Translations under genes and position numbers: made by a program | Notes under the pieces: generated by a model | Told to the model about the DNA's origin: nothing | Seen by the model: only the letters and a program-made list of their open reading frames with translations | Database searches by the model: none | Source: Thiohalomonas denitrificans | GTDB taxonomy: Bacteria; Pseudomonadota; Gammaproteobacteria; Thiohalomonadales; Thiohalomonadaceae | Direction: 5' to 3' | Length of the DNA stretch: 64,000 nucleotides | NCBI RefSeq assembly: GCF_900102855.1 | Contig: NZ_FMWD01000001.1 | Location: forward strand, 324,766-388,765 | Shown here: positions 46,186 to 55,529 of the stretch, in pieces | Position numbering within the stretch: position 1 is the stretch's first letter | How the letters are laid out: every line of letters begins with the position of its first letter

Positions 46186-46608
46186 TCAGCGATCCGATTC
46201 CGATTCGGTCAGCAGGCCAACACCGGAGGCGCCGGCCTTCTGGAGCAGGACCATGGCATAGACCACTTTTCCATACCCCACGCTCTCGTCCCCCTTGACG
46301 TAGACGGGGGTCTTCGGCTTCAGACGAAGGATGGCGGCCACCCGCACGGAGAGCTGTTCGGCATCGAGATCACGACTGATGGAGGTGTCGTGCTCCAAGT
46401 GATAGGCACCCTGGGCATCCACGGCGACTACCAGCGGGGCGTCGTTCTGGCCCTCGACCGGTTCGGCATCCGCACGCGGCAGATCCACCTTGACCCCCTG
46501 GGTGAGCATAGGCGCGGTGATCATGAAGATCACCAGCAGGACCAGCATTACGTCAATGTATGGGACGACGTTGATCTCCGCCATCCGCTTGCGTCGCTGC
46601 CGGGGCAT
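46186..46608 (-). CDS. tolR: Tol-Pal system protein TolR
   Basis: A 140-residue protein with one membrane helix carrying the proton-path Asp (VVPYIDVMLVLLVIFMIT) and a periplasmic ExbD/TolR domain (GDESVGYGKVVYAMVLLQKAG). It forms the energy-transducing motor with TolQ. It lies between tolQ (6-base gap) and tolA (2-base gap). Confidence 0.96.
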   Translation of the reverse strand: MPRQRRKRMAEINVVPYIDVMLVLLVIFMITAPMLTQGVKVDLPRADAEPVEGQNDAPLVVAVDAQGAYHLEHDTSISRDLDAEQLSVRVAAILRLKPKTPVYVKGDESVGYGKVVYAMVLLQKAGASGVGLLTESESDR

Positions 46609-46614
46609 ACGTTG

Positions 46615-47295
46615 TCAACCTCCGCGGTTGTGGGCCTGGCGCTGCAACAGAGTGGTGAATTCTTCCTGGAAGGAGTCGAAACGGCTCTCGAGCCGATCCA
46701 GGTCGTTGCTGTAGCGGTTGTAGGCGATTACAGCCGGAATGGCCGCGAACAGCCCCATGGCGGTCGCGATCAGCGCCTCGGCGATTCCCGGAGCCACCAT
46801 CGACAGGGTCGCATGCTGGGCAGTCCCCAGGGCGCGAAACGAGTTCATGATTCCCCAGACCGTCCCGAACAGGCCCACGTAGGGGCTGGTGGAGCCTACG
46901 GTAGCGAGAAAAGCCAGATTGCCTTCCAGGCGGTCCATCTCGCGGCGCAGGGTCACCCGCATGGTCCGCTGTGCGCCCTCGACGATGAATTCGGGTTCGA
47001 CCCCCTGCTTGCGCAACCGGGCGAACTCCGCAAAACCGGCCTCGAACAGGGCCGAGGTCCCGCTCAGCCCATCGCGCCGTTTGGCAATCTGCTTGTAGAG
47101 TTCGACCAGGTCGATACCGGACCAGAAACGCTTTTCGAAGGTCGCCGCCTCGGCCTGCGCGCCCCGCAGCACCTGCCATTTCCGATAGATGACCGCCCAG
47201 GAGACGAGCGATGCGATCAACAGCAGCAGCATCACCAGCTGCACCAGCATGCTGGCCTCGGCAAACAGGCTGATAAGGGACATTTCAGGATTCAT
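46615..47295 (-). CDS. tolQ: Tol-Pal system protein TolQ
   Basis: A 226-residue inner-membrane protein with three helices: LVQLVMLLLLIASLVSWAVI near the start, then a cytoplasmic loop, then TVGSTSPYVGLFGTVWGIMN and GIAEALIATAMGLFAAIPAV. The last two match the MotA/TolQ/ExbB proton-channel signature. It starts the tolQRAB-pal-cpoB series, 45 bases downstream of ybgC. Confidence 0.96.
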   Translation of the reverse strand: MNPEMSLISLFAEASMLVQLVMLLLLIASLVSWAVIYRKWQVLRGAQAEAATFEKRFWSGIDLVELYKQIAKRRDGLSGTSALFEAGFAEFARLRKQGVEPEFIVEGAQRTMRVTLRREMDRLEGNLAFLATVGSTSPYVGLFGTVWGIMNSFRALGTAQHATLSMVAPGIAEALIATAMGLFAAIPAVIAYNRYSNDLDRLESRFDSFQEEFTTLLQRQAHNRGG

Positions 47296-47340
47296 AGTTC
47301 GATAATCCGGTCTTTTCGTTTCAGCTCGATAAGTCGTTTG

Positions 47341-47745
47341 TCAGTCACTGACGCTCAGGCGCTCCATCACGGCCCGGGGGATGCGCCGCGGCTTCATGGT
47401 ACAGGCATCGATGCTCACGATGGTCACTTCGCCCCGGCACAAGGTTTCAGTCCCGCGCCTGACTTCCTGACGAAACGTCAGGCATACACCCCGCTGCCCC
47501 ACGACCTCTGCACTCACAGCCAGCTGGTCATTGAACATTGCAGGCCGCAGGTAGTCCACCCGGACGGAACGCACCGCAAACAGAATGCCCTCGTCCTCCC
47601 GCAATACATCCTGTTCAAAGCCCAGTTCACGTAGCCACTCGGTTCGCGCCCGCTCCATGAATTTCAGGTAGTTGGCGTAATACACCACCCCGCCGGCATC
47701 GGTGTCCTCGTAGTAGACCCGTACCGGAAACACGAAATCACTCAC
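47341..47745 (-). CDS. ybgC: Tol-Pal associated acyl-CoA thioesterase YbgC
   Basis: A 134-residue hotdog-fold thioesterase. The catalytic Asp is in [19 protein letters not shown], followed by the family segment [14 protein letters not shown]. It hydrolyses short-chain or acyl-carrier thioesters and is commonly the first gene of the tol-pal operon. The start overlaps the end of ruvB by 8 bases, linking the ruv and tol blocks. Confidence 0.94.
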   Translation of the reverse strand: MSDFVFPVRVYYEDTDAGGVVYYANYLKFMERARTEWLRELGFEQDVLREDEGILFAVRSVRVDYLRPAMFNDQLAVSAEVVGQRGVCLTFRQEVRRGTETLCRGEVTIVSIDACTMKPRRIPRAVMERLSVSD

Positions 47746-48808
47746 CGTCCGACTCTCCCTGCCCGAACAGGTCCATGTCCCGCTGACGCTGCGCCTCGGC
47801 AGTTTGAGGCGGCTTCAGCCCGAAATGCAGGTAGGCGCTGGAGGTCGCCAGGCGCCCGCGGGGCGTACGCATCAGGAAGCCCTGCTGAATCAGAAAGGGC
47901 TCCAGCACATCCTCGATGGTCCCCCGCTCCTCGCCGATGGCCGCCGCCACATTGTCCAGCCCGACCGGGCCACCGTCGAACTTGTCGATAATGGCCAGAA
48001 GCAACTTGCGATCCAGCATATCGAAGCCGTTTACATCCACGTCCAGCATGTCCAGCGCGCGGGTGGAAACATCGTCGGTAATCCTGCCGTCCGACTTCAC
48101 TTCCGCATAGTCCCGCACCCGCCGAAGCAGGCGATTGGCGATGCGTGGAGTACCACGGGAGCGGCGCGCGATCTCCAGGGCGCCACTACCGTCGATGGCG
48201 ACCCCCAGGATCTCCGCCGAACGCGAAACGATGGTTTCCAGCTCCCCCGCATTATAAAACTCGAGCCGCTGCACGATGCCGAAGCGGTCACGAAGTGGGG
48301 ATGTCAGAAGACCGGCACGAGTGGTCGCACCAATCAGAGTAAAGGGCGGCAGATCGAGCTTGATGGAGCGCGCGGCCGGCCCCTCGCCGATCATGATATC
48401 GATCTGGTAATCCTCCATCGCCGGATAGAGGACCTCCTCCACCACCGGAGAGAGGCGGTGGATTTCATCCACAAACAGGACATCATGAGGTTCCAGGTTG
48501 GTCAGCAGGGCCGCCAGATCGCCCGGTTTCTCCAGCACGGGTCCGGACGTCTGACGCAGGTTGACGCCCAGTTCGTTGGCGATGATGTGTGCCAGAGTGG
48601 TCTTGCCCAGACCCGGAGGTCCGAACAGCAGGACGTGATCGAGCGCCTCGTTGCGTCCCCTGGCGGCATGGATGAAAATCTCCATCTGGTCCCGGACTGC
48701 CTGCTGACCGACATACTCTGCCAGCCGCCGGGGCCGAATAGCCCGGTCCTGGACCTCCTCCTCCACCTGCGGAACGCCTGCAATCAACCGGTCGGTTTCA
48801 ATCATCAA
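47738..48808 (-). CDS. ruvB: Holliday junction branch-migration helicase RuvB
   Basis: A 356-residue AAA+ motor with Walker [13 protein letters not shown], Walker [12 protein letters not shown], sensor 1 [19 protein letters not shown] and a C-terminal winged-helix domain ([22 protein letters not shown]). It drives branch migration of the RuvA-bound junction. An unusual 181-base gap separates it from ruvA. Confidence 0.97.
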   Translation of the reverse strand: MMIETDRLIAGVPQVEEEVQDRAIRPRRLAEYVGQQAVRDQMEIFIHAARGRNEALDHVLLFGPPGLGKTTLAHIIANELGVNLRQTSGPVLEKPGDLAALLTNLEPHDVLFVDEIHRLSPVVEEVLYPAMEDYQIDIMIGEGPAARSIKLDLPPFTLIGATTRAGLLTSPLRDRFGIVQRLEFYNAGELETIVSRSAEILGVAIDGSGALEIARRSRGTPRIANRLLRRVRDYAEVKSDGRITDDVSTRALDMLDVDVNGFDMLDRKLLLAIIDKFDGGPVGLDNVAAAIGEERGTIEDVLEPFLIQQGFLMRTPRGRLATSSAYLHFGLKPPQTAEAQRQRDMDLFGQGESDGE

Positions 48809-48989
48809 CGGGACTCAACGATAAGGCGCAAAGAGCGCAAGGCAAAAAAACCGCTTCCAGATCCGCAAACCCAGGTTCTGCACCTGTCTCTCCAGCCACG
48901 CTCCACGGTGCACGGTACATATTGAAGCCCGCGGAGTGCATCGGCCGCACAGGATCTGCTGGTACCCGAACGGAAACCTGCATACCGGG

Positions 48990-49601
48990 CTATCGGCTTA
49001 CCGCCTGCTTCAAGGCTGCGCGGATAAGTGCCTCCGAGTCGAGGCCTTCGGTCTCGACTTTCGAGATGAGCCGGCTGGCCTCCTGCGGCTTGTAACCGAG
49101 GGATACCAGGGCGGCGATGGCATCCTTGATGCCGCCGCTGACCGAACCCTGGCCTGCACTCGCCACGGCTTCGATGTGGACGCCGCCGGGTATCTGCCAG
49201 TCATTGAGGCGGTCCCGCATCTCGACAATGAGCCGCTCGGCGGTTTTCTTGCCTACACCAGGCAGCCGCACCAGCGAAGCAGTGTCGTCATCCTGGATGC
49301 AGCGGGCGAATTCATCGGCGCTGATGCCGGAGAGAATGGTCAGTGCCAGCTTGGCCCCCACGCCATTGACCTTGATCAGGGTTCGAAACAGGCGCCGCTC
49401 CGTCTCGGAGGCGAACCCGAACAGCAGATGGGCATCATCGCGTACCACCAGATGGGTGTAGAGGACCATCTCGCTACCCAGGGCAGGGAGCTGATAAAAG
49501 GTGCTCATGGGCGCTTCGATTTCGTAGCCCACACCATTCACATCCATCAGCAATTGTGGTGGCTGTTTCTCGGCCAGCAGGCCACGCAGGCGTCCGATCA
49601 T
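48990..49601 (-). CDS. ruvA: Holliday junction protein RuvA
   Basis: A 203-residue protein: an N-terminal OB fold (MIGRLRGLLAEKQPPQLLMD), tandem helix-hairpin-helix motifs (LIKVNGVGAKLALTILSG, LVRLPGVGKKTAERLIVEM) and a C-terminal RuvB-binding domain (AIAALVSLGYKPQEASRLI). The start at 49601 overlaps the ruvC stop by 4 bases (ATGA), which is why the longer frame is rejected. Confidence 0.96.
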   Translation of the reverse strand: MIGRLRGLLAEKQPPQLLMDVNGVGYEIEAPMSTFYQLPALGSEMVLYTHLVVRDDAHLLFGFASETERRLFRTLIKVNGVGAKLALTILSGISADEFARCIQDDDTASLVRLPGVGKKTAERLIVEMRDRLNDWQIPGGVHIEAVASAGQGSVSGGIKDAIAALVSLGYKPQEASRLISKVETEGLDSEALIRAALKQAVSR

Positions 49602-50113
49602 CGCCGCCGCCCTCCAGTCAGCGCCGCCGAGCGGTTGATGCGCCCCAGGGTCTGACCGGTGTGCAGATGGCAAAGCGCCACTGCCAGAGCATCCGCGGCG
49701 TCCTCCCGGGGAATACCGGGAAGCTTCAGCAGCGCCTGAATCATATGCTGGACCTGAGCCTTCGTAGCATTCCCCTTGCCAACGGTCGCCTGCTTGATCT
49801 CGGCAGGTGTGTATTCACTCACTTTCAACCCTTCCATCATCAATGCGCAAAGAGCCGCCCCGCGGGCGTGGCCCAATTTGAGGGCCGAATCGGGGTTTTT
49901 GTGCATGAAAACCCGCTCCACCGCAACTTGTTCGGGCCGATAGATGGCCACCACATCACGTACCGAGTCGAAAATCACCTTGAGCCGCCCGGAAAACTCG
50001 CCGGTACCGGCACGGATACAGCCGCTCTCCACATAGGCTACCCGACCCCCCACCCGCTCGATGATGCCAAAGCCGGTGATGCGCGAGCCGGGGTCGATCC
50101 CTAAGATGCGCAT
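49598..50113 (-). CDS. ruvC: Holliday junction resolvase RuvC
   Basis: A 171-residue RNase H-fold endonuclease. The catalytic acidic residues are in RILGIDPGSRITGFG (Asp7), VAVERVFMHKNPDSALKLG, and DAADALAVALCHLH near the end. It nicks Holliday junctions symmetrically. It starts the ruvCAB run. Just upstream lies a 7-bp repeat array of about 370 bases that separates it from yebC, its usual upstream partner. Confidence 0.96.
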   Translation of the reverse strand: MRILGIDPGSRITGFGIIERVGGRVAYVESGCIRAGTGEFSGRLKVIFDSVRDVVAIYRPEQVAVERVFMHKNPDSALKLGHARGAALCALMMEGLKVSEYTPAEIKQATVGKGNATKAQVQHMIQALLKLPGIPREDAADALAVALCHLHTGQTLGRINRSAALTGGRRR

Positions 50114-50120
50114 AACAACC

Positions 50121-50380
50121 AGTGGCGAGTAGCGAGTAGCGAGTAGCCAGGAAACCCGGCTCGCACGGCAGTTCCAGGACTCATATGCCTCCTCCTCGCT
50201 AATAACACCAGTGGCGAGTAGCGAGTAGCGAGTAGCTAGGAAACCCGGCTCGCACGGCAGTGCCAGTACTCATATGCCTCCTCCTCGCTAATAACACCAG
50301 TGGCGAGTAGCGAGTAGCGAGTAGCTAGGAAACCCGGCTCGCACGGCAGTGCCAGTACTCATATGCCTCCTCCTCGCTAT
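50121..50380. repeat. Three tandem copies of an 89-bp repeat
   Basis: Copies begin at 50121, 50210 and 50299 (period 89; the last is cut near 50380). Each opens with AGTGGCGAGTAGCGAG and further TAGCGAG heptads and ends CATATGCCTCCTCCTCGCT. Copies 2 and 3 are nearly identical; copy 1 differs at a few bases (CAGTTCCAGGACTC instead of CAGTGCCAGTACTC). Confidence 0.9.
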
Positions 50381-50393
50381 TCACAACTCATAA

Positions 50394-50491
50394 CTAGCAA
50401 CTCGCCACTAGCCACTCGCCACTCGCCACTCGCCACTCGCCACTAGCCACTAGCCACTAGCCACTAGCAACTAGCAACTAGCCACTAGCTA
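50394..50491. repeat. Array of 14 heptads ending in the yebC stop codon
   Basis: Fourteen consecutive 7-bp units of the form CTMGCMA, mostly CTCGCCA and CTAGCCA, run from 50394 to 50491 without a break. They are complementary to the TGGCGAG/TAGCGAG units of the 89-bp copies, so the region can fold as a large imperfect hairpin. The last unit contains the yebC TAG. Confidence 0.9.
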
Positions 50492-51235
50492 CTGTAACTG
50501 CTCGATGACTTCATCGGAGAAGTCGGCATTGCTGTAGACATTCTGCACGTCATCCAGGTCGTCGAGTACGTCCACCAGCCGCAGGACCTTTTCCGCATCC
50601 TCCAGTTCGAGGTCCACGGTGGTCGAAGGCTGCTGGGTCACATCGGCGATCTGCGGCTGGAGCCCCGCCTTGACCATCGCCTCCTTGACGTTCAGGAACT
50701 CCTCGGGCGTAGTCACCACATCGATGGAGCCATCCTCGTTGGTGGCGATATCTTCGGCTCCGGCCTCAAGGGCCGCCTCCATCACCGCCTCTTCGTCGGT
50801 CCCTTGCGGGTAGGTGAGAATGCCCTGCTTGGTAAACAGGTATGCCACGGAACCATCCGTCCCCAGATTACCGCCGGCCTTGGTGAAGGCGTGGCGTACC
50901 TCGGAGACCGTGCGGTTACGGTTATCGGTCAGGCAATCGACCATGATCGCCACCCCGTTGGGACCGTAGCCCTCGTAGCGGACCTCTTCGTAGTTCTCCC
51001 CCTCCATGTCCCCCGAACCGCGCTTGATGGCCCGGTCGATGGTGTCTTTGGTCATGTTGTTGGAAAGGGCGTTGTCGATCGCGGCCCGCAGGCGCGGATT
51101 GGCATCCGGATCGCCGCCACCCGTCTTGGCGGAGACGGTGATCTCACGGATCAGCTTGGTGAAGATCTTGCCCCGTTTGGCATCCTGGGCCGCCTTGCGG
51201 TGTTTGATATTGGCCCACTTGCTGTGTCCGGCCAT
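50489..51235 (-). CDS. yebC: YebC/PmpR-family translation or regulatory protein
   Basis: A 248-residue protein, the usual YebC length, beginning [20 protein letters not shown] (start 51235, chosen by this conserved N terminus). It has [43 protein letters not shown] and a C-terminal [11 protein letters not shown]. YebC proteins were described as DNA-binding regulators and more recently as helpers of translation through proline stretches; the latter would complement the EF-P genes in this window. The stop lies inside a heptad repeat. Confidence 0.96.
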   Translation of the reverse strand: MAGHSKWANIKHRKAAQDAKRGKIFTKLIREITVSAKTGGGDPDANPRLRAAIDNALSNNMTKDTIDRAIKRGSGDMEGENYEEVRYEGYGPNGVAIMVDCLTDNRNRTVSEVRHAFTKAGGNLGTDGSVAYLFTKQGILTYPQGTDEEAVMEAALEAGAEDIATNEDGSIDVVTTPEEFLNVKEAMVKAGLQPQIADVTQQPSTTVDLELEDAEKVLRLVDVLDDLDDVQNVYSNADFSDEVIEQLQ

Positions 51236-51322
51236 GGTTACCTCGCATACTGGAAATACTGGGGAGTCTACCACTGCGGGCGATCGGCGCGGAAGCGGGC
51301 CTCAAGCGAGGGTGCAGTTTGT

Positions 51323-51434
51323 AACCATGGGGGACACGGGGAGCACGGGGAAACAGCTTTTTCTGTCGGCAATGGTCAACCACCGGGGGGGGGCAGAACT
51401 TTTTTCGGTTCAAATCCGGTGTCCCCCCGTGGTT
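51323..51434. repeat. Inverted AACCAC-type dispersed repeat, copy 3
   Basis: The left arm AACCATGGGGGACACGG (51323-51339) and the right arm CCGGTGTCCCCCCGTGGTT (51416-51434) are inverted. The centre holds GGTCAACCACCGGGGG and TTTTTTCGGTT. It fills most of the 203-base gap between yebC and the FHA operon end. Confidence 0.75.
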
Positions 51435-51438
51435 GACT

Positions 51439-51813
51439 TCAGTCCTCGGCATCGGGGATCAGGATCACGGTCTGGTCCATCCCCCCCTCCTCCTGATACA
51501 GCAGTTCGTGGGCACCGATACGAATCCGGTCACCGGGGATCAGACGGTAGCGATCGATGCGACTGCCGTTGACCGTGGTCCCGTTGGTGCTGCCGATGTC
51601 GACCAGGTACGGCTCGCGATAACCCTCGAGAAAAGGGCTAGGTTCCAGCAATATCTCTGCATGAACCCCGCTGACTGCCGAATCGTCCAGCTGCAACTGG
51701 TTATCGGAGCGGCGGCCGATGGTCAGGCGCGTGTTCTCCAGGGGGTACTCACGTACCGTGACCCCACCCAGCCGAACCACCAGACTGCGCCGCGGCTCTT
51801 CGATCGCGCTCAT
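51439..51813 (-). CDS. FHA-domain protein
   Basis: A 124-residue protein that is a single FHA domain: LTIGRRSDNQLQLDDSAVSGVHAEI contains the Arg, Ser and His that bind phosphothreonine, and DIGSTNGTTVNGSRID holds the conserved Asn. It should recognise phosphothreonine made by the kinase of the same operon. It is the last gene; its start overlaps the preceding FHA gene stop by 4 bases. Confidence 0.88.
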   Translation of the reverse strand: MSAIEEPRRSLVVRLGGVTVREYPLENTRLTIGRRSDNQLQLDDSAVSGVHAEILLEPSPFLEGYREPYLVDIGSTNGTTVNGSRIDRYRLIPGDRIRIGAHELLYQEEGGMDQTVILIPDAED

Positions 51814-52409
51814 GCCGGCACCTCCCGGAACCGCATCCGGGTGCCGGCGATGGTAATCTCGTCACCTGGCTTGAGTACCGAACCTTCGGCCGCGACCGGT
51901 ACTCCGTTGACCATTGTCTTGCCGGCCCCCTTGCCCATTGGCAGCAGACGGTACTGGTCGGCCTCACGCATCACGAGGGCCACCTGGCCGCCCGGTTTGC
52001 CGATAGTCGCCCGTCCGTCGCGGACCTCGAGTACGGTACCGCTCTTCTCGCCACTGATCACTTCCAGCTGCGCCGGCCCCGTCCCCGGAGCGGAGAGTAC
52101 GACAGTGGCGGTGTGGTCCTGGGCCCGTTCGTCGATGTATCTCAGTTCGTGCTGGCCGATGCGGATCGTATCGCCGTGCTTCAGGGCATGTTTACTCACC
52201 TGAACCCCGTTGACGAAGGTGCCATTGGTGCTGTCCAGGTCGGTGACCGCCGGTTCCGCGGCCATGGATACCGCAGCATGCTCGGAGCTGACGGTCTGGT
52301 CATCGAGCAGGATGTCATTGTCCGGACGGCGCCCGATGGTGTGGCGCTGGGCCGTAAGTGCATACTCCCGGAGACCGACTCCGTCCAGCGTGATCACGAG
52401 TTTCGGCAT
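51810..52409 (-). CDS. Double FHA-domain protein
   Basis: A 199-residue protein with two FHA-like modules. The first (about 1-95) has the full phosphothreonine site: HTIGRRPDNDILLDD, VSSEHAAVS and DLDSTNGTFVNG. The second (about 105-199) is degenerate, with GKPGGQVAL and MVNGVPV but without the Ser-x-x-His pair. Its likely role is a phospho-dependent scaffold in the kinase/phosphatase operon. It lies 27 bases after the phosphatase. Confidence 0.87.
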   Translation of the reverse strand: MPKLVITLDGVGLREYALTAQRHTIGRRPDNDILLDDQTVSSEHAAVSMAAEPAVTDLDSTNGTFVNGVQVSKHALKHGDTIRIGQHELRYIDERAQDHTATVVLSAPGTGPAQLEVISGEKSGTVLEVRDGRATIGKPGGQVALVMREADQYRLLPMGKGAGKTMVNGVPVAAEGSVLKPGDEITIAGTRMRFREVPA

Positions 52410-52436
52410 TGCTCGCTCCTGACTCCAAGAAAGGGA

Positions 52437-53156
52437 TTAATGAATCTCGGCCACCAGGGCCGCAATGTTGTCTTTACCACCCGCCTGGTTGGCGAGCTCC
52501 ATCAGTGCATTCACGGCGCGTTCGGGGGCAGGCTCACTCACCAGACAGGCGGCGAGGCTGTCATCGTCAACCAGGTCGCTAAGCCCGTCGGAGCAGAGCA
52601 ACACCCGATCACCCGGACGGCTGTGGTGACTGACGACTTCCACCTCGACGGTAGCCTGGTGCCCCACTGCCCGGGTGATTACGTGTCGATGCGGCGAGTG
52701 GCGTGCTTCTTCGGCAGTGAGCATGCCGTCCTCGACCAGTTCCTGTACCAGCGAGTGGTCGCGGGTAAGCTGCGTCAGCTGGCCATCCCGCAGGCGGTAG
52801 AGACGGGAGTCGCCGACGTGGGCCACCACCAGGCGCCGAGGGGTAAAGCGCGCCAGCACGACCGTTGCCCCCATCCCCCGGTGGTGTTCCTCCAGCGTGG
52901 CCTTGGCGTGGATTCGACGGTTGGCCTCGGTCACTGTGCGGCGCAGCAGCCGCTTCATGTCATGCGACGAACGCCCATCAAGCAGCTCCCTGGCAGTCAC
53001 CGCCACCAAATCACTGGCCACTTCTCCCGCCTGATGCCCACCCATACCGTCGGCCACCAACGCCCAGCCCTGTTCGGTACTCCATGCAACCGCATCCTCA
53101 TTGCGTTCACGGCAGAGGCCCGGATCGGTCATGCCCCACATGCGCACCCGGTTCAC
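52437..53156 (-). CDS. PP2C-type Ser/Thr protein phosphatase
   Basis: A 239-residue phosphatase with the PP2C metal-binding motifs in order: RERNEDAVAW, LVADGMGGHQAGEVAS, VAHVGDSRLYRLRDG, LLCSDGLSDLVDD and GGKDNIAALV. All the acidic residues are present, so it should be active. The start is GTG at 53156, which overlaps the kinase TGA (GTGA), so kinase and phosphatase are translationally coupled. The longer open frame is inside the kinase gene and is rejected. Confidence 0.92.
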   Translation of the reverse strand: MNRVRMWGMTDPGLCRERNEDAVAWSTEQGWALVADGMGGHQAGEVASDLVAVTARELLDGRSSHDMKRLLRRTVTEANRRIHAKATLEEHHRGMGATVVLARFTPRRLVVAHVGDSRLYRLRDGQLTQLTRDHSLVQELVEDGMLTAEEARHSPHRHVITRAVGHQATVEVEVVSHHSRPGDRVLLCSDGLSDLVDDDSLAACLVSEPAPERAVNALMELANQAGGKDNIAALVAEIH

Positions 53157-55462
53157 GCCGCCGCCTCCATGGCTTCGCGCCGACAGCGGCGCAGTGCCTC
53201 GGCCATGGTCCTGCCGCTCTGGTAGCGGCGTCCGACCTCCTTGTGCAGGGCCTTGTTGATGAGACGGCTGACGCAAGCCGGCAGATTGCGGTAGCTGCGG
53301 ATGTCCGCGTGACGCTCTTTGGCAATCAGATACATAAGGCTGGGCAGCGAGTCCGACTTGAACGGCAGATCACCGCTGAGCAACTGGAACAGTGTGGCTC
53401 CGAGAGAGAACAGGTCGGAACGGCCATCCAGACGCTTGCCGACCACCTGTTCGGGTGACATGTAGGAGGGGCTGCCAAGCACGGTACCGGTGCGCGTCTT
53501 GCTGGAATCGGTCAGACAGGCGACGCCGAAGTCGGTCACCTTGGCCACCGTCTCATCGCGGTCGTAGATAATGTTGGCCGGCTTGATGTCCCGGTGGATA
53601 ACGCCCTGTTCATGGGCGTAATCGAGCGCCTCCGCCACCTGAATGCCGATGGCCATCACCTCGTCCAGCGGCAGCAGATTATCGGGTCGGCACCAGTTGG
53701 CGAGGCTCTCGCCCTTGAGATAATCCATGGCGATGTAGGCCAGCTCCTGCTCCTCGCCCACGTCATAGATAGTGACGATGTGGCGATGTTCGAGCCGCCC
53801 GGCGGTCTCTGCCTCACGGAAGAAGCGCTCTCGCACCGTGACGAGGTCCGCCCCCTCGAACTCCTGGGACAAGGCCATGGTCTTGATCGCCACGGCCCGT
53901 CCGATGCGGGGGTCGCGACCGAGATAGACCATGCCCATAGCTCCCCTTCCCAATTCCCGCTCCAGCTCATAACGGCCGAGGGTGGGTCGGGCCAGGCCGG
54001 CCGACTCGAGGATCACGGTGCCCGAGGGTGTGGTTGAACCGCGCTTGCCAAGCATGCGCTGCTCCGCCTCCCGATTGCGCTGCAGCCGCTCCTTCACATC
54101 CCGAAAATGGGGCGACGTGAAAGCGATTTGATGGAACACCGCTCCGGCCTTGGTGAAGTGACGCCGCCGCTCGAAGTCCACCCCAAGTCCATAAAGCCGG
54201 TCGAGAACCTCTTCATCGGGCGCACAACGCCGATAACGCTCGAGGGCGGCATCGAGCTGTCCCTGGGCCTGATAGGACTCGGCCAACAACCGGTTGGTAA
54301 GGCTCAGATCGGCCCGCAGGGCGCCGACTTGGGCAGCACCACGGGCCTTGAACCATAACAGTGGAGCACCCGCGAGCACCGCGATGCCGGGCATCAGCAG
54401 CGGTGTGTAGATCCCCTTGAGGACCAGAAGCCCGAATTCCGCCGTGAACACCACGACACTCCACAGCGCCAGCAGGATCGATCCGGACGTGACGCCCAGC
54501 CGCGGCAGCACCAGCATCAGCATCACGCCGGCGAGGGCGAAAGTGCCCAGATGGGCCCACCAGGACCAGGGTGGCACCGCCCAGTAGTGTCCCCCCAACA
54601 GTGCCGCCACCAGCCGAGCCTCGGCCTCCAGTGGCGAGATGTACCGGCCATCCGGCAGCCGCACCGGTTCGGCCGCCGCAGGCGCCATCGAGCCGAACAG
54701 GACCACCTGATCCTGCACGTCGATGGTTCCACTGAGCACTTCAGCGGCCGTGTGCTGTGCCACCTGCAGTTGCGCCAGGCGGGGGTGGACGCGATAGGCC
54801 ACGTCGGTTTCGATAATGTCGTTGTCGAGTCGAATGGCCGAGCGCTCCAGAGGCGGGCTCTTCGGGTTTACCCCACGCGCCGCCATGACCAGGCGCAGTG
54901 CAAATCCGGGCAGCAGTTCATCCCCATAGGCATGCACCAGGGGGACCCGACCCGAAGAGGCACCCGGCGGAAAGTCCGCCGGAGCAGAGGCCGCACCATG
55001 GGAGAAGGAAGAGGTATCCAGCCAGGCGATACTCGGGGGCCGGCCGGTGATCAGTCCCGGCACCCGCGCCGGCCAAACCGGTGCTGGTGCCCGCGCGGCA
55101 CTCCAGTTGGCGATCCCTTCCGGGAGCGGTGGGGGTTTGCGTGCGGAGCGTGAGAGGAAGGCACCGGCATGGACCAGCGGAAGTTCGCTCCCGACGCCGG
55201 GCAGCGCCAGCGAAGGCATTACGCCTATCCCCTTTGCGCCGGTCAACTGCTCCAGCAGCGGCCCACGCTCCATCGGAGCCAGGCCGTCGGCGTCCACCAC
55301 CATGACTTTTGCACTCTCCGGCGGCGGCACAAACTCCCCGGCAAATGCCAGCAAGCGTGTCTCCAGCGTCACTGCCAGTGGGGTGGCGGTCAACAGCCAG
55401 AAGCTGATCAACGTCAGCAGGCCGGGAAGCCAGCTACGTCTTCGCTCGGGGCCTTCGCCCAT
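53153..55462 (-). CDS. Membrane Ser/Thr protein kinase with CHASE2-like sensor
   Basis: A 769-residue kinase. One helix near residue 13-30 is followed by an extracytoplasmic region to about 300 that resembles a CHASE2 sensor but lacks its usual GRWPWPR-type start. Two or three helices (about 303-370) come next, then a helical TPR-like linker (385-465), then a full kinase domain (about 497-760): GRGAMGMVYLG, Lys527 in AIK, HRDIKPANII with Asp625, DFGVA at 644 and SPSYMSPEQ. It is the first gene of the kinase-phosphatase-FHA-FHA operon. Domain class is certain; the signal it senses is unknown. Confidence 0.9.
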   Translation of the reverse strand: MGEGPERRRSWLPGLLTLISFWLLTATPLAVTLETRLLAFAGEFVPPPESAKVMVVDADGLAPMERGPLLEQLTGAKGIGVMPSLALPGVGSELPLVHAGAFLSRSARKPPPLPEGIANWSAARAPAPVWPARVPGLITGRPPSIAWLDTSSFSHGAASAPADFPPGASSGRVPLVHAYGDELLPGFALRLVMAARGVNPKSPPLERSAIRLDNDIIETDVAYRVHPRLAQLQVAQHTAAEVLSGTIDVQDQVVLFGSMAPAAAEPVRLPDGRYISPLEAEARLVAALLGGHYWAVPPWSWWAHLGTFALAGVMLMLVLPRLGVTSGSILLALWSVVVFTAEFGLLVLKGIYTPLLMPGIAVLAGAPLLWFKARGAAQVGALRADLSLTNRLLAESYQAQGQLDAALERYRRCAPDEEVLDRLYGLGVDFERRRHFTKAGAVFHQIAFTSPHFRDVKERLQRNREAEQRMLGKRGSTTPSGTVILESAGLARPTLGRYELERELGRGAMGMVYLGRDPRIGRAVAIKTMALSQEFEGADLVTVRERFFREAETAGRLEHRHIVTIYDVGEEQELAYIAMDYLKGESLANWCRPDNLLPLDEVMAIGIQVAEALDYAHEQGVIHRDIKPANIIYDRDETVAKVTDFGVACLTDSSKTRTGTVLGSPSYMSPEQVVGKRLDGRSDLFSLGATLFQLLSGDLPFKSDSLPSLMYLIAKERHADIRSYRNLPACVSRLINKALHKEVGRRYQSGRTMAEALRRCRREAMEAAA

Positions 55463-55529
55463 GAAATCGTCCGCGTCGGAAACCTAACCTTTTTTACACG
55501 ACAGGGTCAGTACCGAACCATGACCTGGT

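Noticed and set aside
46390-47634. A long plus-strand frame over tolR, tolQ and ybgC
   Set aside because: It crosses three well-supported genes on the opposite strand and resembles no family.
50121-50491. Possible CRISPR array
   Set aside because: The units are 7 bp and 89 bp with no unique spacers and no cas genes nearby.
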